From assembly GCF_051020975.1 (NCBI RefSeq), contig NW_027478167.1, forward strand, positions 5,456,001 to 5,520,000: 64,000 nt of DNA, given 5' to 3'. Shown in pieces: positions 1-9,303 of this stretch. Under the pieces are notes generated by a model that had not been told where the DNA came from, searched no databases, and saw only the letters and a program-made list of their open reading frames with translations. The first letter of the stretch is position 1; each line of letters starts with the position of its first letter. The translations under genes and the position numbers were made by a program. The DNA is from Osmia lignaria lignaria. Taxonomy: Eukaryota > Arthropoda > Insecta > Hymenoptera > Megachilidae.

Positions 1-287
1 CATATTTCGAGATATTTCTTCTTCTTGATGTTCTTCTTCTGCACAGCTAAGCTGGAAGTGGCATTTGTAGCTCGCAATAGTGCAGAGTTATCTCAAGGAA
101 AGGGGCCACGGTGTTTCTGTATCTCTATTATGTTGGTGCGGCTTCGGAACTTTTAAATATCTTGATATATCTCGAGAACTACGCATCTGATCAAAAAATA
201 TCATAGAACATAAAACGTAGGAAACTTAATTCTCTACAAAAAAGGTCTCTCAACATTTTGCCATAGCTCGCTTCGTTTCCGAGATAT
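1..287 (+). repeat. Partial unit at the left edge
   Basis: A class B unit of the cttgatgttc subtype with caaggaaagg and aaaacgtagg, features shared with the unit at 2864. The array was already running when the window starts. Confidence 0.9.
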
Positions 288-3200
288 TTGCAGATTTATC
301 TCAAGGGAAGGGGCCTGACGGACATATTTCGAGATATTTCTTCTTCTTGTTGTTCTTCTTCTGCACAGCTAAGCTGGAAGTGGCATTTGCGGCTCGCACT
401 AGTGCAGAGTTATCTCAACAAAAGGGGCCACGGTGTTTCTGTATCTCTATTATGTTGGTGCGGCTTCGGAACTTCTAAATATCTCGATATATCTCGAAAA
501 CTACGCTTCTGATCAAAAAATATCATAGAACATAAATTGTAGGAAACATAATTCTCTACAAAAAAGGTCTCTTAACATTTTGCCATAGCTCGCTTCGTTT
601 CCGAGATATTTGCAGATATATCTCAAGAGAAGGGGCCTGACGGACATATTTCGAGATATTTCTTCTTCTTGTTGTTCTTCTTCTGCACAGCTAAGCTGGA
701 AGTGGCATTTGCAGCTCGCAATAGTGCAGAGTTATCTCAAAGAAAGGGGCCACGGTGTTTCTGTATCTCTATTATGTTGGTGCGGCTTCGGAACTTTTAA
801 ATATCTTGATATATCTCGAGAACTACGCATCTGATCAAAAAATATCATGGAACATAAAAAGTAGGAAACTTAATTCTCTACAAAAAAGGTCTCTTAACAT
901 TTTGCCATAGCTCGCTTCGTTTCCGAGATATTTGCAGATATATCTCAAGGGAAGGGGCCTGACGGACATATTTCGAGATATTTCTTCTTCTTGTTGTTCT
1001 TCTTCTGCACAGCTAAGCTGGAAGTGGCATTTGCGGCTCGCACTAGTGCAGAGTTATCTCAACGAAAGGGGCCACGGTGTTTCTGTATCTCTATTATGTT
1101 GGTGCGGCTTCGGAACTTTTAAATATCTCGATATATCTCGAAAACTACGCTTCTGATCAAAAAATATCATAGAACATAAATTGTACGAAACATAATTCTC
1201 TACAAAAAAGGTCTCTTAACATTTTGCCATAGCTCGCTTCGTTTCCGAGATATTTGCAGATTTATCTCAAGGGAAGGGGCCTGACGGACATATTTCGAGA
1301 TATTTCTTCTTCTTGATGTTCTTCTTCTGCACAGCTAAGCTGGAAGTGGCATTTGCAGCTCGCAATAGTGCAGAGTTATCTCAAAGAAAGGGGCCACGGT
1401 GTTTCTGTATCTCTATTATGTTGGTGCGGCTTCGGAACTTTTAAGTATCTTGATATATCTCGAGAACTGCGCATCTGATCAAAAAATATCATAGAACATA
1501 AAAAGTAGGAAACTTAATTCTCTACAAAAAAGGTCTCTTAACATTTTGCCATAGCTCGCTTCGTTTCCGAGATATTTGCAGATTTATCTCAGGGGAAGGG
1601 GCCTGACGGACATATTTCGAGATATTTCTTCTTCTTGTTGTTCTTCTTCTGCACAGCTAAGCTGGAAGTGGCATTTGCGGCTCGCACTAGTGCAGAGTTA
1701 TCTCAAAGAAAGGGGCCACGGTGTTTCTGTATCTCTATTATGTTGGTGCGGCTTTGGAACTTTTAAATATCTCGATATATCTCGAAAACTACGCTTCTCA
1801 CCAAAAAATATCATAGAACATAAATTGTACGAAACATAATTCTCTACAAAAAAGGTCTCTTAACATTTTGCCATAGCTCGCTTCGTTTCCTTGATATTTG
1901 CAGATATATCTCAAGGGAAGGGGCCTGACGGACATATTTCGAGATATTTCTTCTTCTTGTTGTTCTTCTTCTGCACAGCTAAGCTGGAAGTGGCATTTAC
2001 AGCTCGCAATAGTGCAGAGTTATCTCAAAGAAAGGGGCCACGGTGTTTCTGTATCTCTATTATGTTGGTGCGGCTTCGGAACTTTTAAATATCTTGATAT
2101 ATCGCGAGAACTACGCATCTGATCAAAAAATATCATAGAACATAAAAAGTAGGAAACTTAATTCTCTACAAAAAAGGTCTCTTAACATTTTGCCATAGCT
2201 CGCTTCGTTTCCGAGATATTTGCAGATATATCTCAAGGGAAGGGGCCTGACGGACATATTTCGAGATATTTCTTCTTCTTGTTGTTCTTCTTCTGCACAG
2301 CTAAGCTGGAAGTGGCATTTGCGGCTCGCACTAGTGCAGAGTTATCTCAACGAAAGGGGCCACGGTGTTTCTGTATCTCTATTATGTTGGTGCGGCTTCG
2401 GAACTTTTAAATATCTCGATATATCTCGAAAACTACGCTTCTGATCAAAAAATATCATAGAACATAAATTGTACGAAACATAATTCTCTACAAAAAAGGT
2501 CTCTTAACATTTTGCCATAGCTCGCTTCGTTTCCGAGATATTTGCAGATATATCTCAAGGGAAGGGGCCTGACGGACATATTTCGAGATATTTCTTCTTC
2601 TTGTTGTTCTTCTTCTGCACAGCTAAGCTGGAAGTGGCATTTACAGCTCGCAATAGTGCAGAGTTATCTCAAAGAAAGGGGCCACGGTGTTTCTGTATCT
2701 CTATTATGTTGGTGCGGCTTCGGAACTTTTAAATATCTTGATATATCTCGAGAACTACGCATCAGATCAAAAAATATCAATGAACATAAAAAGTAGGAAA
2801 CTTAATTCTCTACAAAAAAGGTCTCTTAACATTTTGCCATAGCTCTCTTCGTTTCCGCGATATTTGCAGATTTATCTCAAGGGAAGGGGCCTGACGGACA
2901 TATTTCGAGATATTTCTTCTTCTTGATGTTCTTCTTCTGCACAGCTAAGGTGGAAGTGGCATTTGCAGCTCGCAATAGTGCAGAGTTATCTCAAGGAAAG
3001 GGGCCACGGTGTTTCTGTATCTCTATTATGTTGGTGCGGCTTCGGAACTTTTAAATATCTTGATATATCTCGAGAACTACGCATCTGATCAAAAAATATC
3101 ATAGAACATAAAACGTAGGAAACTTAATTCTCTACAAAAAAGGTCTCTCAACATTTTGCCATAGCTCGCTTCGTTTCAGAGATATTTGCAGAATTATCTC

Positions 3201-4151
3201 AAGGGAAGGGGCCTGACGGACATATTTCGAGATATTTCTTCTTCTTGTTGTTCTTCTTCTGCACAGCTAAGCTGGAAGTGGCATTTGCGGCTCGCACTAG
3301 TGCAGAGTTATCTCAAAGAAAGGGGCCACGGTGTTTCTGTATCTCTATTATGTTGGTGCGGCTTTGGAACTTTTTAATATCTCGATATATCTCGAAAACT
3401 ACGCTTCTCACCAAAAAATATCATAGAACATAAATTGTACGAAACATAATTCTCTACAAAAAAGGTCTCTTAACATTTTGCCATAGCTCGCTTCGTTTCC
3501 GAGATATTTGCAGATATATCTCAAGGGAAGGGGCCTGACGGACATATTTCGAGATATTTCTTCTTCTTGTTGTTCTTCTTCTGCACAGCTAAGCTGGAAG
3601 TGGCATTTACAGCTCGCAATAGTGCAGAGTTATCTCAAAGAAAGGGGCCACGGTGTTTCTGTATCTCTATTATGTTGGTGCGGCTTCGGAACTTTTAAAT
3701 ATCTTGATATATCTCGAGAACTACGCATCTGATCAAAAAATATCATAGAAGATAAAAAGTAGGAAACTTAATTCTCTACAAAAAAGGTCTCTTAACATTT
3801 TGCCATAGCTCGCTTCGTTTCCGAGATATTTGCAGATATATCTCAAGGGAAGGGGCCTGACGGACATATTTCGAGATATTTCTTCTTCTTGTTGTTCTTC
3901 TTCTGCACAGCTAAGCTGGAAGTGGCATTTGCGGCTCGCACTAGTGCAGAGTTATCTCAAAGAAAGGGGCCACGGTGTTTCTGTATCTCTATTATGTTGG
4001 TGCGGCTTTGGAACTTTTAAATATCTCGATATATCTCGAAAACTACGCTTCTCACCAAAAAATATCATAGAACATAAATTGTACGAAACATAATTCTCTA
4101 CAAAAAAGGTCTCTTAACATTTTGCCATAGCTCGCTTCGTTTCCGAGATAT

Positions 4152-4473
4152 TTGCAGATATATCTCAAGGGAAGGGGCCTGACGGACATATTTCGAGATA
4201 TTTCTTCTTCTTGTTGTTCTTCTTCTGCACAGCTAAGCTGGAAGTGGCATTTACAGCTCGCAATAGTGCAGAGTTATCTCAAAGAAAGGGGCCACGGTGT
4301 TTCTGTATCTCTATTATGTTGGTGCGGCTTCGGAACTTTTAAATATCTTGATATATCTCGAGAACTACGCATCTGATCAAAAAATATCATAGAACATAAA
4401 AAGTAGGAAACTTAATTCTCTACAAAAAAGGTCTCTTAACATTTTGCCATAGCTCGCTTCGTTTCCGAGATAT
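4152..4473 (+). repeat. Reference monomer, class B
   Basis: A 322-bp unit of the second main class. It differs from class A at linked sites: cgcaatagtgcag in place of cgcactagtgcag, cgagaactacgcatctga in place of cgaaaactacgcttctga, and aaaaagtaggaaactt in place of aaattgtaggaaacat. Because these sites span most of the unit and usually travel together, A and B look like two old monomer lineages. Later recombinants carry an A left part and a B right part, for example the unit at 20252. Confidence 0.88.
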
Positions 4474-7372
4474 TTGCAGATATATCTCAAGGGAAGGGGC
4501 CTGACGGACATATTTCGAGATATTTCTTCTTCTTGTTGTTCTTCTTCTGCACAGCTAAGCTGGAAGTGGCATTTACAGCTCGCAATAGTGCAGAGTTATC
4601 TCAAAGAAAGGGGCCACGGTGTTTCTGTATCTCTATTATGTTGGTGCGGCTTCGGAACTTTTAAATATCTTGATATATCTCGAGAACTACGCATCTGATC
4701 AAAAAATATCATAGAACATAAAAAGTAGGAAACTTAATTCTCTACAAAAAAGGTCTCTTAACATTTTGCCATAGCTCGCTTCGTTTCCGAGATATTTGCA
4801 GATATATCTCAAGGGAAGGGGCCTGACGGACATATTTCGAGATATTTCTTCTTCTTGTTGTTCTTCTTCTGCACAGCTAAGCTGGAAGTGGCATTTGCGG
4901 CTCGCACTAGTGCAGAGTTATCTCAACGAAAGGGGCCACGGTGTTTCTGTATCTCTATTATGTTGGTGCGGCTTCGGAACTTTTAAATATCTCGATATAT
5001 CTCGAAAACTACGCTTCTGATCAAAAAATATCATAGAACATAAATTGTACGAAACATAATTCTCTACAAAAAAGGTCTCTTAACATTTTGCCATAGCTCG
5101 CTTCGTTTCCGAGATATTTGCAGATATATCTCAAGGGAAGGGGCCTGACGGACATATTTCGAGATATTTCTTCTTCTTGTTGTTCTTCTTCAGCACAGCT
5201 AAGCTGGAAGTGGCATTTACAGCTCGCAATAGTGCAGAGTTATCTCAAAGAAAGGGGCCACGGTGTTTCTGTATCTCTATTATGTTGGTGCGGCTTCGGA
5301 ACTTTTAAATATCTTGATATATCTCGAGAACTACGCATCAGATCAAAAAATATCAATGAACATAAAAAGTAGGAAACTTAATTCTCTACAAAAAAGGTCT
5401 CTTAACATTTTGCCATAGCTCTCTTCGTTTCCGAGATAATTGCAGATTTATCTCAAGGGAAGGGGCCTGACGGACATATTTCGAGATATTTCTTCTTCTT
5501 GATGTTCTTCTTCTGCACAGCTAAGCAGGAAGTGGCATTTGCAGCTCGCAATAGTGCAGAGTTATCTCAAAGAAAGGGGCCACGGTGTTTCTGTATCTCT
5601 ATTATGTTGGTGCCGCTTCGGAACTTTTAAATATCTTGATATATCTCGAGAACTACGGATCTGATCAAAAAATATCATAGAACATAAAACGTAGGAAACT
5701 TAATTCTCTACAAAAAAGGTCTCTCAACATTTTGCCATAGCTCGCTTCGTTTCCGAGATAAGTGCAGATTTATCTCAAGGGAAGGGGCCTGACGGACATA
5801 TTTCGAGATATTTCTTCTTCTTGTTGTTCTTCTTCTGCACAGCTAAGCTGGAAGTGGCATTTGCGGCTCGCACTAGTGCAGAGTTATCTCAAAGAAAGGG
5901 GCCACGGTGTTTCTGTATCTCTATTATGTTGGTGCAGCTTTGGAACTTTTAAATATCTCGATATATCTCGAAAACTACGCTTCTGATCAAAAAATATCAT
6001 AGAACATAAATTGTAGGAAACATAATTATCTACAAAAAAGGTCTCTTAACATTTTGCCATAGCTCGCTTCGTTTCCGAGATATTTGCAGATTTATCTCAA
6101 GGGAAGGGGCCTACCGGACATATTTCGAGATATTTCTTCTTCTTGTTGTTCTTCTTCTGCACAGCTAAACTGGAAGTGGCATTTCCAGCTCGCAATAGTG
6201 CAGAGTTATCTCAAAGAGAGGGGCCACGGTGTTTCTGTATCTCTATTATGTTGGTGCGGCTTCGGAACTTTTAAATATCTTGATATATCTCGAGAGCTAC
6301 GCGTCTGATCAAAAAATATCATAGAACATAAAAAGTAGGAAACATAATTCTCTACAAAAAAGGTCTCTTAACATTTTGCCATAGCTCGCTTCGTTTCCGA
6401 GATATTTGCAGATTTATCTCAAGGGAAGTGGCCTGACGGACATATTTCGAGATGTTTCTTCTTCTTGTTGTTCTTCTGCTGCACAGCTAAGCTGGAAGTG
6501 GCATTTGCGGCTCGCACTAGTGCAGAGTTATCTCAAAGAGAGGGGCCACGGTGTTTCTGTATCTCTATTATGTTGGTGCGGCTTCGGAACTTTTCAATAT
6601 CTTGATATATCTCGAGAACTACGCATCTGATCAAAAAATATCATAGAACATAAAAAGTAGGAAACTTAATTCTCTACAAAAAAGGTCTCTTAACATTTTA
6701 CCATAGCTCGCTTCGTTTCCGAGATATTTGCAGATTTATCTCAAGGGAAGGGGCCTGACGGACATATTTCGAGATATTTCTTCTTCTTGTTGTTCTTCTT
6801 CTGCACAGCTAAGCTGGAAGTGGCATGTGCGGCTCGCACTAGTGCAGAGTTATCTCAAAGAAAGGGGCCACGGTGTTTCTGTATCTCTATTATGTTGGTG
6901 CGGCTTCGGAACTTTTAAATATCTCGATATATCTCGAAAACCACGCTTCTGATCAAAAAATATCATAGAACATAAATTGTAGGAAACATAATTCTCTACA
7001 AAAAAGGGCTCTTAACATTTTGCCATAGCTCGCTTCGTTTCCGAGATATTTGCAGATTTATCTCAAGGGAAGGGGCCTGACGGACATATTTCGAGATATT
7101 TCTTCTTCTTGTTGTTCTTCTTCTGCACAGCTAAACTGCAAGTGGCATTTCCAGCTCGCAATAGTGCAGAGTTATCTCAAAGAGAGGGGCCACGGTGTTT
7201 CTGTATCTCTATTATGTTGGTGCGGCTTCGGAACTTTTAAATATCTTGATATATCTCGAGAACTACGCATCTGATCAAAAAATATCATAGAACATAAAAA
7301 GTAGGAAACTTAATTCTCTACAAAAAAGGTCTCTCAACATTTTGCCATAGCTCGCTTCGTTTCCGAGATATT

Positions 7373-7399
7373 TGCAGATTTATCTCAAGGGAAGGGGCC
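7373..7399 (+). repeat. Internal direct repeat, left copy (S1)
   Basis: This 27-base segment (tgcaga, then ttatctcaa, ending aaggggcc) matches 7487-7513 in the same monomer at 24 of 27 positions, offset by 114 bp. Both copies are followed, after a 2-base length difference, by acgg. Similarity fades beyond that. The pair recurs in every monomer, so the 322-bp unit probably arose partly by an old internal duplication. Confidence 0.75.
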
Positions 7400-7410
7400 T
7401 GACGGACATA

Positions 7411-7421
7411 TTTCGAGATAT
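7411..7421 (-). repeat. Inverted-repeat arm 1 (tttcgagatat)
   Basis: An 11-base word that is the exact reverse complement of atatctcgaaa at 7573-7583, 151 bases downstream in the same class A monomer. Class B units weaken the match because they read atatctcgaga. Confidence 0.7.
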
Positions 7422-7446
7422 TTCTTCTTCTTGTTGTTCTTCTTCT
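7421..7446 (+). repeat. Pyrimidine-rich TTC/GTT tract
   Basis: Within each monomer, 24 of these 26 bases are C or T, built from TTC triplets with two G interruptions. Variants such as ttgatg (units at 1254, 2864, 5440), ttgtac (9948, 11558, 15100) and cttcttcttg (55984) fall here, so it is a local hot spot for substitutions. A simple-sequence origin is likely. Confidence 0.7.
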
Positions 7447-7449
7447 GCA

Positions 7450-7460
7450 CAGCTAAGCTG
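7450..7460. repeat. Palindrome cagctaagctg
   Basis: Perfect 5-bp arms around a central A. Class C units break it (cagctaaactg), while units at 54374, 55340, 56628, 57272, 58560 and 61458 read cagctgagctg and keep the arms. Confidence 0.65.
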
Positions 7461-7479
7461 GAAGTGGCATTTGCGGCTC

Positions 7480-7489
7480 GCACTAGTGC
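7480..7489. repeat. Class A palindrome gcactagtgc
   Basis: A perfect 10-bp palindrome created by the class A base; class B and C units read gcaatagtgc and lose it. It lies 2 bases before the ttatctc of the internal repeat S2. Confidence 0.7.
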
Positions 7490-7513
7490 AGAGTTATCTC
7501 AAAGAAAGGGGCC
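7487..7513 (+). repeat. Internal direct repeat, right copy (S2)
   Basis: Right-hand partner of the 27-base element at 7373-7399. It differs at three positions (T to G at base 7, G to A at bases 17 and 19). In other units the variable bases of this copy read aagg, aacg, aaca or agag. Confidence 0.75.
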
Positions 7514-7572
7514 ACGGTGTTTCTGTATCTCTATTATGTTGGTGCGGCTTTGGAACTTTTAAATATCTCGAT

Positions 7573-7590
7573 ATATCTCGAAAACTACGC
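7573..7590 (+). repeat. Inverted-repeat arm 2 (atatctcgaaaactacgc)
   Basis: This 18-base segment pairs with the reverse complement of 7676-7693 at 15 of 18 positions, across an 85-base spacer rich in A and T. Its first 11 bases also pair perfectly with 7411-7421. It follows a direct copy of its own first eight bases (atatctcg at 7563-7570). The arms could form a foldback in single-stranded DNA or RNA; that is inference. Confidence 0.7.
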
Positions 7591-7675
7591 TTCTGATCAA
7601 AAAATATCATAGAACATAAATTGTAGGAAACATAATTCTATACAAAAAAGGTCTCTTAACATTTTGCCATAGCTC

Positions 7676-7693
7676 GCTTCGTTTCCGAGATAT
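7676..7693 (-). repeat. Inverted-repeat arm 3 (gcttcgtttccgagatat)
   Basis: Reverse-complement partner of 7573-7590 with three mismatches in 18. It abuts the unit boundary used here and shares its gagatat with the small hairpin at 7687-7708. This segment is among the best conserved in the array; rare changes include ccttgatatt just before 1898. Confidence 0.7.
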
Positions 7694-7708
7694 TTGCAGA
7701 TATATCTC
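7687..7708. repeat. Perfect 7-bp inverted repeat at the unit junction
   Basis: gagatat and atatctc flank an 8-base loop (ttgcagat). The arms are perfect only in units reading gcagatatatctc; in the commoner gcagatttatctc form the outer 6-bp arm (gagata/tatctc) remains with a longer loop. Units with ttcagctc (class D) lose the right arm. Confidence 0.7.
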
Positions 7709-8659
7709 AAGGGAAGGGGCCTGACGGACATATTTCGAGATATTTCTTCTTCTTGTTGTTCTTCTCCTGCACAGCTAAGCTGGAAGTGGCATTTACAGCT
7801 CGCAATACTGCAGAGTTATCTCAAAGAAAGGGGCCACGGTGTTTCTGTATCTCTATTATGTTGGTGCGGCTTCGGAACTTTTAAATATCTTGATATATCT
7901 CGAGAACTACGCATCTGATCAAAAAATATCATAGAACGTAAAAAGTAGGAAACTTAATTCTCTACAAAAAAGGTCTCTTAACATTTTGCCATAGCTCGCT
8001 TCGTTTCCGAGATATTTGCAGATTTATCTCAAGGGAAGGGGCCTGACGAACATATTTCGAGATATTTCTTCTTCTTGTTGTTCTTCTTCTGCACAGCTAA
8101 GCTGGAAGTGGCATTTGCGGCTCGCACTAGTGCAGAGTTATCTCAAAGAAAGGGGCCACGGTGTTTCTGTATCCCTATTATGTTGGTGCGGCTTCGGAAC
8201 TTTTAAATATCTCGATATATCTCGAAAACTACGCTTCTGATCAAAAAATATCATAGAACATAAATTGTAGGAAACATAATTCTCTACAAAAAAGGTCTCT
8301 TAACATTTTGCCATAGCTCGCTTCGTTTCCGAGATATTTGCAGATTTATCTCAAGGGAAGGGGCCTGACGGACATATTTCGAGATATTTCTTCTTCTTGT
8401 TGTTCTTCTTCTGCACAGCTAAGCTGGAAGTGGCATGTGCGGCTCGCACTAGTGCAGAGTTATCTCAAAGAAAGGGGCCACGGTGTTTCTGTATCTCTAT
8501 TATGTTGGTGCGGCTTCGGAACTTTTAAATATCTCGATATATCTCGAAAACCACGCTTCTGATCAAAAAATATCATAGAACATAAATTGTAGGAAACATA
8601 ATTCTCTACAAAAAAGGTCTCTTAACATTTTGCCATAGCTCGCTTCGTTTCCGAGATAT

Positions 8660-8981
8660 TTGCAGATTTATCTCAAGGGAAGGGGCCTGACGGACATATT
8701 TCGAGATATTTCTTCTTCTTGTTGTTCTTCTTCTGCACAGCTAAACTGGAAGTGGCATTTCCAGCTCGCAATAGTGCAGAGTTATCTCAAAGAGAGGGGC
8801 CACGGTGTTTCTGTATCTCTATTATGTTGGTGCGGCTTCGGAACTTTTAAATATCTTGATATATCTCGAGAACTACGCATCTGATCAAAAAATATCATAG
8901 AACATAAAAAGTAGGAAACTTAATTCTCTACAAAAAAGGTCTCTCAACATTTTGCCATAGCTCGCTTCGTTTCCGAGATAT
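8660..8981 (+). repeat. Reference monomer, class C
   Basis: A 322-bp class marked by cagctaaactgg (G to A, which breaks the cagctaagctg palindrome), catttccagctcgc, and often agagagggg. Its right part is B-like here, but in the unit at 10270 the same left part is joined to an A-type right part. Similar units occur at 7050, 12846, 13490, 18320, 31195 and 34734. Confidence 0.85.
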
Positions 8982-9303
8982 TTGCAGATTTATCTCAAGG
9001 GAAGGGGCCTGACGGACATATTTCGAGATATTTCTTCTTCTTGTTGTTCTTCTTCTGCACAGCTAAGCTGGAAGTGGCATTTGCGGCTCGCACTAGTGCA
9101 GAGTTATCTCAAAGAAAGGGGCCACGGTGTTTCTGTATCTCTATTATGTTGGTGCTACTTTGGAACTTTTAAATATCTCGATATATCTCGAAAACTACGC
9201 TTCTGATCAAAAAATATCATAGAACATAAATTGTAGGAAACATAATTCTCTACAAAAAAGGTCTCTTAACATTTTGCCATAGCTCGCTTCGTTTCCGAGA
9301 TAT

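Larger units (their letters stand above)
1..6083. repeat. Array segment: loose A/B alternation
   Basis: Units mostly alternate A and B, a 644-bp dimeric register, with slips where two B units meet (2542/2864, 4152/4474 and 5118/5440). A B subtype with cttgatgttc recurs at the left edge and at 1254, 2864 and 5440. The three units 2220-3185 reappear at 4796-5761, 2576 bp (8 units) away, sharing aacgaaagg, catcagatc and caatgaac. They differ at several sites, so this duplication is older than those further right. A units with cttctcacc (1576, 3186, 3830) mark another repeated element. Confidence 0.8.
7372..7693 (+). repeat. Reference monomer, class A
   Basis: A clean 322-bp unit used here as the class A type. 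Its diagnostic sites are cgcactagtgcag (making an ACTAGT palindrome), cgaaaactacgcttctga, and aaattgtaggaaacat. G+C is about 39% (counted over 7381-7700), higher in the first 180 bases (about 46%) than in the next 120 (about 30%). Class A units dominate the first 18 kb and recur throughout. The strand is a convention; nothing shows which strand, if any, is transcribed. Confidence 0.9.
6084..9303. repeat. Array segment: mixed A, C and E units with a duplicated 3-unit cassette
   Basis: Ten units. Cassette 6728-7693 (class A with catgtgcgg and gaaaaccacgc, then C, then A) recurs at 8338-9303, an offset of 1610 bp or five units. The unit at 7694 (ctcctgcac, aatactgcag) is a B subtype that reappears at 10592, 14134 and 17354, each time flanked by class A units, linking distant parts of the array. 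Confidence 0.8.

Noticed and set aside
288..512. Open frame of 74 codons in each unit (Ser/Cys-rich) as a protein gene family
   Set aside because: Starts at TTG, not ATG, in a eukaryotic context; frame rotates with each unit; single substitutions add or remove stops freely; no recognisable domain. It is a by-product of the repeat.
7541..7556. ggtgcggctttggaac (cttcgg in most units) as a Pol III B box
   Set aside because: Does not fit GGTTCRANYCC, and no A box lies at a suitable distance; no tRNA fold is present.
7678..7693. cttcgtttccgagata as a CENP-B box
   Set aside because: Only the TTCG matches the required pattern; the later conserved A and CGGG positions are not met.
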